Assembly: GCA_905250115.1 (NCBI GenBank)
Contig: CAJNOI010000099.1
Location: 208,698-272,697 of the forward strand
Source of the DNA: Adineta steineri
Taxonomy: Eukaryota; Rotifera; Eurotatoria; Adinetida; Adinetidae
DNA length: 64,000 bases
Direction: 5' to 3'
Shown: positions 11,999 to 22,854 of the stretch, piece by piece
How positions within the stretch are numbered: position 1 is the stretch's first letter
Layout: the number at the start of each line of letters is the position of its first letter
Program-made: the position numbers and the translations under genes
Notes under the pieces: generated by a model
Told to the model about the DNA's origin: nothing
The model's database searches: none
Seen by the model: only the letters and a program-made list of their open reading frames with translations

Positions 11999-13803
11999 TT
12001 AATATATTCTTTGTTTATTTTCATGAGACATTACAATAGTTTCACTCGATAATGAAGAGTTTATTGTTGATGTTGATGATGCTATTTCAATTTCAGTCAT
12101 TGAAGATTGAATAAATGAAGTTGACGAATCATTATTATCAATAATACTATAAAATGTAAGATCAGTTTCATCATCAGAATATGAAGTCTTTTGTTGATGA
12201 TATGATTGAAAAAAATTATTTTGACGATTCGAATTCATATTTATATTTTCAATTGGTGCAATTTCATTGAATCGTGTTGAATATTTATCTAAATTACCTA
12301 ACAGCGATAAAACAAAAGCCATATAAATGTGTGGTAGATTATCAAGTATTCTAACCACACATCTTTTCATTGTTTAACAATTGTAAGATAACAGCTTAAA
12401 TGGCCGTGAGTAAGGTCACAGATCTAGACAATAAATAATTAAATATTCTTTTTTTGGGTATGTTATTTTATCCGTAATCGAAATAATTTCCTCAAGATCT
12501 TAAAATGATTTTATAATGAAAAATCTGCATACCACTTGGGGTAACACTTGATATATCTTGTTGTTTTTTCCGTCTATTAATTAAATCTATAAATTTTTCA
12601 CGATTTTTCATTTTAAAAAATTGTCCCGATAGAATAATATAAAGACAGACTATTGTTACAATAAGTAAAATAAGTACCAATGGAATAATGGCACCTGCGG
12701 TTATATTTTCTCTCTTTGAAGATGTTCCATTAACAACATATGTTATTGTCGTTGTTATAAATTCATTTGTTGAAGAACTTTTAATTGATGATATTATTAA
12801 TTCTGATTGATTAATAATGCTTAAAGGCATATCAAAATCATTGGTTGTTAATTCAAAATTTTTTTTTAATTGTATATTTTGACAAGTTTCATAGTCTTTA
12901 GCACATAGTTGACGATAATTTTCAGTTTGTAAATGTATCAATGATTGATCTAATTTAAAATCAGATGATGATTGATCATTACATTTACCTTGTTGTTCTA
13001 AATAATTAGATTGACAATATTGAAAATGAATTTTTTCTAAAGGTACATATACAAAAGAACAATCGCAATGAATATTTGTATTCAATTCAATTGCAAATAA
13101 TTTTTTTGATTGAAATAAATTATCAAAAAGACATAAAGGTAAATGAAAATTTTCATCACATATTATAATTGTAAGTTGATTTCGTGTTGTTAATGATCGA
13201 ATCCATTGATCATTATTTTTTTCAAATAATTTATTTTCACCATTTAATATCAATGTACGTAGTCGTCGTAGATGAAAGAAGAATGTTCGAGGTAATTGTA
13301 AGATTTTATTATGAGATATATCAAGAAAAATTAATTTTGAACTTGATAAAATTGTTGTTTGATTAAATTGAAGACGATTTTGATTTATAAGAAGAATTTC
13401 TATGGATGATTGAGAAAAACAAGACGGAATATATTCAATTTTATTTTTTGTTAATATTAATTGAATTATTGTTGATATTTGAAAAATTTTACAAGATAAT
13501 ATTGAAAGAAAATTTGAACTTAAATCTATGATAAGATTTTGATGGTCAGTTATTTGAAGAAATTCTATTAAATTCAATGGTATCTCATAAAGACTAGCAT
13601 TTCGACATGCAACATGATAACCTTTGAAAAAAAAAATTCTAAAAGAATGAAAAAAACATTTTTTTACCATCGAATGCAGAATAGCATTGACAGAATATTG
13701 GGCAAGTGTCTAAGTATCAATATATAGTTTTATTTATTTAAAAATAAATAGATTTACTAGTATTAGAAAATTGGATAAGTATCAGAAGGATTAATAGTAA
13801 CAT
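11999..13803 (-). CDS. Leucine-rich repeat single-pass membrane receptor
   Basis: Predicted 491-aa protein from four exons (13803-13758, 13709-13668, 13621-12533, 12297-11999); the lengths sum to an exact frame. Exon 1 encodes a signal peptide (MLLLILLILIQFSNT). Exons 2-3 give an LRRNT cap with CPIFCQC and a later conserved Cys. About five leucine-rich repeats follow (for example KLIFLDISHNKILQLP), then an LRRCT cap with CDCSF, a Ser/Thr-rich stalk, one transmembrane helix (PLVLILLIVTIVCLYIIL) and an acidic, Ser-rich cytoplasmic tail of about 130 aa. The architecture matches neuronal LRR adhesion receptors, but no specific orthologue is recognised. The signal-peptide exon is only 46 bp and is easily missed. 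Confidence 0.8.
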
Positions 13804-15050
13804 TATGATTCATTTGCAATAGAATCGATTTAACTTGGCGGTAAGCTTTACATGAAAACAAACATAATAAATCTCTAATCTTTTTTTCTGGTGATTCCTT
13901 TAAAAGAAGGTGTGATATACGTGAAGTTCATTATGTTAAAAATTCATTTCTATAGATCTCTTTGTTGTGATAACTTTTAAATTCTATTTTTGATCAAAGA
14001 AGCTGTGCTTATACTATTGATTTATATTACATCATTATGCAAAATCGTAATTATCATGTTAAGTAAACTTCTTTTGTTCGTCAACATTGAACTTAAAAAT
14101 GGCTTCTGCATACGAATTTTCAATACTCTTTTTTTTGTAAGCGTCAATATATATTCTTTTATGGTAATTTTAAATCAATCTATAATCACCTTTTCATAGT
14201 TTCTTTCGAAGCGTATTCGTTTTTTTTCTTATCTATAATGTGTTATTTTATTAATTCATTAGTAGAGAAAAAAATTACAGACTGATGCACTCTTGATCTA
14301 CTTCCGTTTTCATTCAGGAAGTGTGCCGTTTCCTTTGTTTATAATAGAAGATTTTAAAGATATTCAAAAAATTTTTTTCTTCCTCATTAGTATTTATACG
14401 AAATCTTCTCATAGATTTAAAATGTATAAAATAAACAATTGAAACGTAGTAATAATAACAATGATCAAATTGAAAACTTTCTTTTTATAAAACGTGAACT
14501 CTATAAGAGAGAAAGGTCAACCACTCTATCAGCTGTTTCGTTCTTTTGCTCGTGATCATAGTTGACTTTCTTCTCTCTCTCCCTCGCTCTTTTCTTTTTC
14601 ATATTGTTCATAGCTACTTGTAAGATGATGGCAGAAAAAGCGAGAGAGAGAGAGAGAAACCGCGCGTGCGCGAAGAAAGAAAAACAGACATGCATCTTGT
14701 CGGTGTCTATCATTAGTAGACAGAAGAAATGTGTCACTATAGCCACGATGATTTTCATGTTAATTTATCGAGTGCATTTAATTATGTGGATAGAGAAAAA
14801 AATAAAATAAAAGTAGGATTTGTCATCGATTCTAATTCTTCAGCATCATTATCTATCTTTCTCATGATCAAACAATAATGATGTAATCAACCATTTGTAT
14901 CTGCTAATCTTTTTTTTTCATCATACATTCATACATTAGAGATATATTTTTAAGATTAGAAGAGTACATCCTAGTTTATCGAACATCCTTGATAATAAAA
15001 GAAAAAAAGCAAGCAAGCAAGAAAGATATCTATATTTTGTTCTTTAGATT
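13804..15050. other. Divergent intergenic region with GA/CT-rich inverted repeat
   Basis: This separates the divergent LRR receptor and TMEM198 genes. At about 14565-14662 a CT-rich block (TCTCTCTCTCCCTCGCTCTT) is followed about 55 bp later by a GA-rich complement (AAAAAGCGAGAGAGAGAGAG), which could fold into a hairpin. The overlapping open frames here on both strands reflect this low-complexity sequence and are not called genes. Confidence 0.55.
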
Positions 15051-16893
15051 ATGATAAAAAACACAACAAATCGTACAATGTTAGGTGAATATTGTGAATT
15101 ACGATTACCTATACATTATGAATTACAGTGGTTAATTGCTTATATATCACTTGCATTTGTTGGATTATTTTATGCAATATTTGGTAAAAAAATTGTTTTC
15201 ATTTTTTCTCTTCAACAAATTTCGTTTAGGTTATCGTTTATGGCGTTTAACAATGTTTATAACATCATTTAGTCTTGGTACACTTCTTCTTTATATTATT
15301 CTATCAACACAACCAACCATGACTGAACCACAATTAATTGGTGTATCTTGTTCAATTGCATTATTATTTGGTTTAATAAATATATTATTACAATATGTTG
15401 GATTATTTATTAATGGTTTTACGTTTGGTTTAATACTTTCAATAATTACATTTATTATTTGGGATATAAAACATCGTGCTAATGGTATTACAACATCATT
15501 CTGGTTAATTATTGGTCTTATTTTAATGTTAGGTCTATTATGTGCTATATTAACATTACGTTTTCAAAAATTTATGCTTATTATCACATCATCATGTTTA
15601 GGTGGAGTTTGTCATGTACTTGTATTAGATTATTTCCTTCAATTATCTATTTTACTTCGTTTTATACATAAACGTCTTTTATTTGAATTAACATCGACAT
15701 TATGTATTCGTCATTGGATTATTGTATTTATATTACCGATTGTTATGTTATTTGGTATTGTTATACAATATTCATGTACAGGGAAAGATTATGATCATCG
15801 AGATTCATGGCATAGAGGTATGAAGAATATTATCCAGCTGTCACTATCAGCTCATTTAACCATATTTAATTACATTAGTTAGGGTACATTTCACAAGAGA
15901 ATCGATTCTTTTTATCATCGAAAGAATATACTGACCTTGAACTCTTTCCTATAGTCGGACATACATGTACGCTTATCCTAAGGGAATGTATATAAGATAA
16001 TATAGTAATATTGTGAACGACTAATTATTCTTCCATTGATGTGAAGAAAACATTTGATGAGATACAAGTAGATTTGTTGAGAAAGTAAAATTATTTTATA
16101 CGAACGAAATAATTCTTTATTCGCTATATGGTTAAACATAAAGAAATTTTTGTTTTGTTTTAGTTATTAGTGCTGGTAAAAAACGATATAAATCAGCAAA
16201 TTTAAATAAAATTCGTCGACATTATGAACAAGATACACTTCGAAAACAGATTATTCCTGATGAAAGTAATCGTTTTAGATATTTGTATCAAATACGACGA
16301 GCAAATGGTGATGCACTATCATCGGTAAATTTGTTTTCTTTTCTATAATAATACAATTTTCTTAAACGATATAATTTGTCACTATTAATCTGTATATATA
16401 TATACATATTTGACCTTACATTTGTCTGACAACTAATCATTGAATCTCAATGAATTAGTATTCGAATTGTTCATACATTAGTCGTTTCTTTTGAAATAAA
16501 AAAAAAGATCAGGTCAAGGATAGAAATCTCTTATGTAAATACTTCCGAAGATGAACGATTAAGTTATACATATGACGTTGAATCATTGAAACAATATGTG
16601 AGGATAAATAACACAGTAGGTGTTTATATATGATGTAACTGTTTAAATGATACAGATAAATATAGTTTAGCGTAACATATCTATATGTTTATCTGATGAT
16701 AATCATTAATCTATTATTACAGGACTTCATACAAAACGTACGACAACAAAGTTCAACTGTGGTACGCATGACTAACAATAACAATAATAATAATAATAAT
16801 AATAATAATCCGAGTTCAATAAATACAACTGGAAAAGCATCAACAAGAAAAGATACCGACAGTACAACAACAACATTAACTCATTTAATCTAA
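15051..16893 (+). CDS. TMEM198: TMEM198-like multipass membrane protein
   Basis: Predicted 350-aa protein from four exons (15051-15183, 15230-15817, 16164-16324, 16723-16893). The pattern matches the TMEM198 family (DUF4203). A short extracellular N-terminus leads into about seven hydrophobic helices. An FFGYR-like turn after the first helix is seen here as IFGYRLWR. LLFGLINILLQYVGLFINGF falls where the family has a glycine-containing VGLF motif. The C-terminal tail (about the last 110 residues) is basic, then Ser/Thr/Asn-rich with a run of about 12 asparagines from an (AAT)n microsatellite in the last exon. Vertebrate TMEM198 associates with LRP6 and promotes Wnt signalling; transfer of that role is inference. 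Confidence 0.8.
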
Positions 16894-17035
16894 TGATAAT
16901 ATTGATTTTGATAGTTAAAATTAATTATGTATTATGTTTTCCTTGTTTTTTTTTGTCTTGTAATTAGATTTCTTTGATGTAATAATACTCAGGAATTATC
17001 TTTATTTTATTATATATCAATATTTGACACAATGA

Positions 17036-17041
17036 AATAAA
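17036..17041 (+). terminator. Candidate poly(A) signal of the TMEM198-like gene
   Basis: AATAAA lies about 140 bp downstream of the stop codon. Confidence 0.4.
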
Positions 17042-18880
17042 TCAAAGGTGTAGATGTGAATATAGTTACATATGGATATTTTTATTCATATTACACCAAC
17101 ATTCATTTTGTCAACAGATAGTTCAATAATATTTTATTCAAATCTTTCTGTAAGTCTTGACATGCTTAAATAATGATGCTTAAAAAGCTCAATAGCAGGT
17201 CATGTACATGCTGATTCAACTATTATTAATGGTCATTCATGAATTTTATACTTTTTTTTATTAATAAACAATGTGTATATGTTTATTGATATATCACAGA
17301 TACATAGTTCTCATCATACGAATTGCTTGTCAAATCTAATGTTGTAAACGTGATTATGTATGCTTTTTTTCACAATTATTTATAAAATTATCGTGTGAAC
17401 AACCATATATAGACTTTATCATTGACTATAATCATATAAATTACATCATCTAACAGTTTATGACAACCGACACATAAAGAATGATTATAAGTGGTTATTT
17501 AGGATACTACAAAAAAAATGATGTAGTCATCGTACATGATAAAATATCTGTAAAGGATAACTGAAAGCGATCGGGTCGTGCATATTTGATTTGTTTTTTA
17601 CCATTTGTATTTTTTCTCTTAGATGAGTAGAAGAGAAGAGAGAATAGGAAACGAAAAAAACAACAGAAGGAATAGAGAAGTAATTGTAATAATCTTGATA
17701 TGAAACGAAGGAAGAGAAATAAAAAAAGAAATATCTACATTTTTATTTTCATTTCGATTTTACTCTTATTTCTTTCTATAACCTTTACTCATGTTTCATG
17801 CTGGCATATCGATTCTCTGCTCAGTTTACTCTTTTCTTGTTACATTTGAATAAAAATTTTGGTGTTTTATTTTTAATATGTCTATTGTGTTATTACTACT
17901 GTATTGTGGGATGCTCCATAGCTTCTTTCGGGCCGTCATGATCATAAGGCGACATTACAAATTTATTATCAACTTGATTTGAACTGTTTCATAGAATAGT
18001 GAATAGCTATTTAAACATGCAAAAAAAAGATTGAACTGTATTTTGTCATCTAAATTAGTGTAAAATCTGTTGAATTCTAATGAATTATATAAATCTTTTC
18101 TACAATTTATTTATCGATGATACTCAAGAGGATAGTGTACTGATTGGTTTGCAATTCGTCAGATTTGAGGATGTAAAACTGGGCATAGGCAGTGAAAAGA
18201 ATGCTTATATTCACTCTCTCAAAATGGTATCGAAGATATTATATAATCCTTTTTTCGGATTAATTTGTTTGAGTGAAATGATAATATACTGTTAACAAGA
18301 CCAATGTAAGAGTGTCAATGTGGATGAAATAGAGTATCAACAATCATATCCATACGCTCAAGATGTAATTAGACGCAAATACATCTCTCTTATGATAATA
18401 AACACTTCGTTATTCTCGTTTATCGTTATCTGTATTCCCCAACAATAAGGAAGAAAAAGAAAAAGTAGAAATCTTTTTTTAATAGCGATAAACATTATTC
18501 AGAGCTTTGAATCATTCTTTCTGAAGATATTTCTATTATTCTCACCGAAATTCGAAATCTCTCTGCAATTGGGCATATTTAAAATAAGCGGAAGCACGTG
18601 GAAGATTACAAACAATTAGTCATACTAATTCATTTCTTACAAATTTTGTCGTTACTCGCAACGAATTTCGTCTTCCTTTCACAAAAGTATATATATGCAA
18701 ATAAAGGGCGGTAGATATTTTTAACTTTCTCATATTGGCAAACACTTTTTTCCTATCTCTGATTCATATTTCGTATATAAATAGAGATATCTCATCTCTT
18801 TTACAATCGCCTCTCAAGATGACTTATACGTAATTACAAGACCTAATGAGTTTTTGATACATTCTTTCAAATTTTATCAT
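17042..18880. other. Intergenic, no gene seen
   Basis: About 1.8 kb of AT-rich sequence. A purine-rich patch occurs near 17625-17725. An open frame at 18080-18295 has no recognisable features. The last 20 bp (TTCTGTTTTTTTAAAG, ending at 18900) resemble a splice acceptor, so an upstream exon of the TGS1-like gene may be hidden here. Confidence 0.4.
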
Positions 18881-18953
18881 TTTGTTCTGTTTTTTTAAAG
18901 ATTATTGTTTTGGAGAAAAGTGTGCGCTGACTCAGTACCTCTTGGAAAGAAAC

Positions 18954-20106
18954 ATGGATTGCAGACGTAAAAGCCCAAGAAATTCATCTATGCAAACCGT
19001 CATGAATAAAACAGATTCATCTTTTGATAAGCGTGATTTCTTGTTTTCTGATATGTCTACGTGTATACGTAAACAAATCCAATTAGATAAAGTTGCTCAA
19101 TATAGTACAACAGATATGCGTACAGCGGATAAGATCTCCGAATTTATTGCAAACTTAAATGGATTAGAAAAGGATAGGATTGTTATTACCGATGGAACAG
19201 CATGTGTTGGTGGTAATACAAGTTCATTTTGCAAGAAGTTTAAGCATGTTCAAGCCATTGAATTGAATAAAACACGCTATAATATGTTGAGAAATAATTT
19301 GAAAATATTAAAACATGAGAATGTAATATGCTATCATGGAGATTATCTTGAATACTTGCCTAGTTTACAGCAAGATGCTGTATTTCTTGATCCACCATGG
19401 GGTGGACCTACTTATAAGGATCAAGTAGAAGTTGAATTATTTATTGGAAGAGTTCCATTACATGAAGTATGTGAACAATTAAAATTGAGAACAAAATATA
19501 TTGTAATAAAAGCACCGCAAAATTTCAATTGTCGAAAATTTCAAGAAAAAGTTAGTGGATCTTGTCAAGTCTATTATGAATTTCGTAAAATGTTGTTAGT
19601 GGTAATAGATTTTTGTCATTTGGGTAAGTTAAAGCAAAACAAGTGTACAGCTGCCCATATGAATGCATATAAAAATCAGTATTTGAATCATTCTTCTCTC
19701 TTTAGAAGCACAGAAAAAGCAAATAACTAATTCAAATGATCAATAAACAACAAATCCATCTAGTGTTGCAGCTACAGCAATTGCGCTTGTTATTGATTAT
19801 TACAATGATTATGAAATTGATAATGCTTGTGCGTATGCTAATAGGTGCGCTTATGATGTGGCTCTTAAAACTGCTACTCATGCTATTCTCCATGGCTATG
19901 ATCCTGTTGATGCTGCCTGTCATGCTGCTGTTGCTGCATATTTGGATGCGTGTATAAATTTTAAAATGGCTACTGCTGCTCACGATTCTAATGCCGCACC
20001 TGAATATCTTAATTTTATTGATAATTATGATTATTATGATGATGATGGTGATGAGAATCTCTTCGATGCTGCAGCTGTAGCTCCTATAGATCAGGATGAC
20101 TTTTAA
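18954..20106 (+). CDS. TGS1: TGS1-like RNA cap N2-guanine methyltransferase
   Basis: The core is a class I SAM-dependent methyltransferase. A glycine-containing motif I (DGTACVGGNT), AIELN after the next strand, GDYLEYLP, and the catalytic DPPWGGP from about residue 146 are characteristic of trimethylguanosine synthases. These convert m7G caps of snRNA/snoRNA to m2,2,7G caps. The first ATG in frame is 18954, but a polypyrimidine tract and AAG just before 18901 could be an acceptor for an earlier exon. A perfect donor (GGTAAGT) follows position 19623. Splicing to the acceptor at 19704-19705 gives a 236-aa protein stopping at 19746. Splicing to 19770-19771 (TTGCAG) bypasses that stop and adds about 111 residues rich in Ala, Asp and Tyr, giving 334 aa. 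Unspliced, the frame runs to 19730. The enzyme is compact, lacking the long N-terminus of animal TGS1, and reminiscent of short viral or protist forms. Confidence 0.75.
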
Positions 20107-20830
20107 TTTTGATGTCCAGATATTAATTCAGAGTTTGTCTTCCGGTTATGATTATATATTACTGATAACAATGAGATATGTTTTCGTTATCGCTAATCCT
20201 TGTCAACAAGATGCCGGTGTAGATAGAGTATATAAACACCAAATCCACACCAATACTCTATTTCAGTATATTGATATTTAGCTAAATACATAATCGATCA
20301 CATTTTGTTGCACATAAATCTGATCATGACATTTGTTTATATTACGTAAGAAATAAAAACTGATGATAGAGATAAAATTTTCATTTGATTTACCATTTTC
20401 ATGATCGATTTTCATATATCCTCCTATATATTCTTGGTATCATATATGAATTCTAGTATGTATCCTTTCATGAAGATTCGCCGTGATTGATAATTCTCAT
20501 GAATTTGTCTATACATCGTTTTACGAAGAAGAGACTATTACCTGATTATTACTACTCAAAACTTCAACAATATTTATCTAATAAAATTGTAGTCTATTTT
20601 CTTCTAAAAACAGTTTTTGTTCAAATATCATTAGAGAACTGTATAAGATATTTGAACTTAGTACAGTCAGCTGATAGTAAGCTTAACAGACGATCGTATC
20701 AAATTGGAAATAAAAGCATTTGTAAAAAAAAACAATTTCAACATCTGTTTATTGTTCATGAGAAAGGAATCATCATCACGAAATGCCATAATGATACAAA
20801 ACACCAATACAAAAAAAAACAGTTAATTAC
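20107..20830. other. Intergenic between convergent genes; possible relic ORF
   Basis: This region holds the 3' flanks of the TGS1-like gene and the nuclear receptor. A plus-strand frame from the ATG at 20499 runs to 20891 (about 130 codons), overlapping the last codons of the nuclear receptor on the other strand. Its translation is Lys/Ile/Tyr-rich with no recognised domain. I treat it as a chance frame or relic. Confidence 0.35.
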
Positions 20831-22854
20831 TCAAACGAAGTACTTGTTCGGTCTGTTGAACAGCGGATTAATTACATCTGTATACTGTTGAACTTCATAC
20901 GCAAGAACAATAGTATTATGCAACATAAGTAGACATCGCAATACATTCGAAAAACAGATAACAGCCTGACGATGATTATATTTGTAGAGCAAATATCGCC
21001 ATGCTAAGTCAATATATACATGTTGAAAATGTAGAACTTTCTTGATATTTTTAAGATTATTTTGATTTATATTTGAATAAACTGTATAATCCGTTGTTGA
21101 GAAAGCTAGAATGGCTAAAAGAAGTTTCATAATAATAGCATCAAAATTAATTAGATCATCGACACGTTTAGCAGTAGCTATTGTTTTTTGTCCAAAAATT
21201 AATTCAAGTGATTGAAAACAAACAGGATTATTAATTAATTGAATTTGACGATAAATGAAATGAGAACTAAGACCTCGCACATGTTTAATTGTATTATGAA
21301 GTAATATCGAACGATCATCATCAATTAAGGAAAGAAAATCTTGATTATTTTTGTATAATAATTGAGCTCTATCCATCAACCCACTAATAAATTTTTTTAA
21401 TGGTTCACATTTAAAACGAAACTTAATCGGTAAATTATTTTGTTCTTCCATATAATGAACAGCTGATGAAATACCACTATGTTCATCATAACAATGAGAT
21501 AAATTCGACAGATGATTCCATTGTTCAACAGTTAATGTTGATTGATCTGATTGCAAAAGATTTAAAGTTGGAAACTAAAAAAATCAATAACTTATTGATA
21601 TTATATTAATTCTTCAATTCTCTTTCGATACATTACTTAAATATATATTTATTATAAGTATATCTCAGTCAATAATAATTTGATATGTTTTTAGAAAGTA
21701 ACTTAATTGTGAGTACGGTGATTTAAATATATAATTAGTAATCTATTTCAAACCCAAGACTGACATTCATTCGATTTTCTTTGAAACCGATGAAAATAGA
21801 TGATTCTAGAAAACATTTTTTGTCTAGGTTTCGTTTTTCGGGTGGGCGACGCTCATCCAGCGCCACCCATCCGCTGGATAAAACGTAGATTCTAGAAAAC
21901 ATTTTTTGTCTTAGTAAGAGGATTAGATGACATTCGATTAGTATTGAACTAACTTGAATACTCGAAATGCATGCACTTATCATTTTAGAAACGAGATTTC
22001 CAAAAGAAAATATTTATCTCGATTATATCTTAATTGCAATGGAAAGAATTTAAATTTTAGCAATAAAGCATGGATGCTGTAATAAGAAGAAATTCTGAAT
22101 GCTTCTCGAAGAATCTTGAAACGAGAGTCCCATTAGATACTCAATCTGAAATAGATTACAATTTTCCGTTTTCCACATGGTTGTAATCAATGAGCCGTAT
22201 TCAACATTTGCTTGTTGGACACGAACATGTATAAAGATAATCATATATTAACTTATGCATTGCTAAGGGCGTCTCAGCGAGGTGATAGAGAAGAATGGCG
22301 AGAGAGATCACTCTTAGCAATAGATAAGATATGATATGGTCATCTGTATAAATGTTCGTGTCCAACAATCAAATGTTGAATACATTTATAAGATATCGTT
22401 TGTATGATCATGAAAATAATCTGACCTGTTCAGGTTGTCTGAATCTAACTAAAGCTGTTGATTGAGTTTCAATCGAGTTTTTCGATTCTTCGTTTGTTCG
22501 AATTGTTTTGTGTTGTTTTGAATAGGATGATCGAAACATATCGACTTGCATTCCACTTGAAAAACATTTTTTAAGTCGACAATAAGAACAAATATGACGA
22601 TTAAGTAGACTTATTTGACAATGTCCATTAAGATCGCATTTTAATGATTCCTGAAAAATGAAATAAGTTTAATTGAAATAAAATCTATATATTCAATTAA
22701 CTTGTTCTCGTTTAGCATTTCGTTTGAAAAATATTTTGCATGGACGACATGATATAACACCATAATATGAATATGTAGCCGGAGCTCCACAAACTTTACA
22801 CTTACTTGCCACTGTTGTTGACTGTCGCTTTGTTTTAGAAGATAATTTATCCAT
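20831..22854 (-). CDS. Nuclear hormone receptor with divergent P-box
   Basis: Predicted 373-aa protein from three exons (22854-22702, 22650-22426, 21574-20831). Exons 1-2 encode a complete two-finger C4 DNA-binding domain: zinc ligands Cys19, 22, 36, 39 and then Cys56, 62, 72, 75, with the typical C-x5-C-x9-C-x2-C second finger. The recognition helix reads CRPCKIFFKR, unlike the CEGCKGFFRR of most receptors. Exon 3 encodes a helical ligand-binding domain of about 240 residues with an (L)LAILAFS segment and no clear AF-2 helix at the C-terminus. It fits the lineage-expanded orphan receptors seen in several invertebrates. I cannot assign a subfamily. The 851-bp second intron carries two inserted elements. 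Confidence 0.85.
21802..21911. repeat. Small GC-rich insert flanked by 24-bp direct repeats
   Basis: GATTCTAGAAAACATTTTTTGTCT occurs at 21802-21825 and again at 21888-21911 (here quoted once, 24 bp in total). Between them lies a GC-rich core containing GGTGGGCG and, on the reverse strand, TTTATCCAGCGGATGGG. The core is related to the element at 30641-30721. It sits in intron 2 of the nuclear receptor gene. Confidence 0.65.
22197..22383. mobile_element. Snap-back palindromic element (foldback MITE)
   Basis: GTATTCAACATTTG at 22197 is mirrored by its complement ending at 22383. The arms extend inward through GTTGGACACGAACAT to the TGCTAAG/CTTAGCA pair near 22261-22319, giving roughly 75-80-bp arms with few mismatches around a short loop. 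It has no coding capacity. It lies in nuclear receptor intron 2 and would fold into a long hairpin in the pre-mRNA. Confidence 0.8.

Noticed and set aside
18080-18295. 71-codon plus-strand open frame
   Set aside because: No motif, no exon partners in frame and no coding bias beyond AT-rich background.
20499-20891. About 130-codon plus-strand frame antisense to the nuclear receptor 3' end
   Set aside because: It is long for chance, but it overlaps a well-supported coding exon on the other strand and shows no domain.
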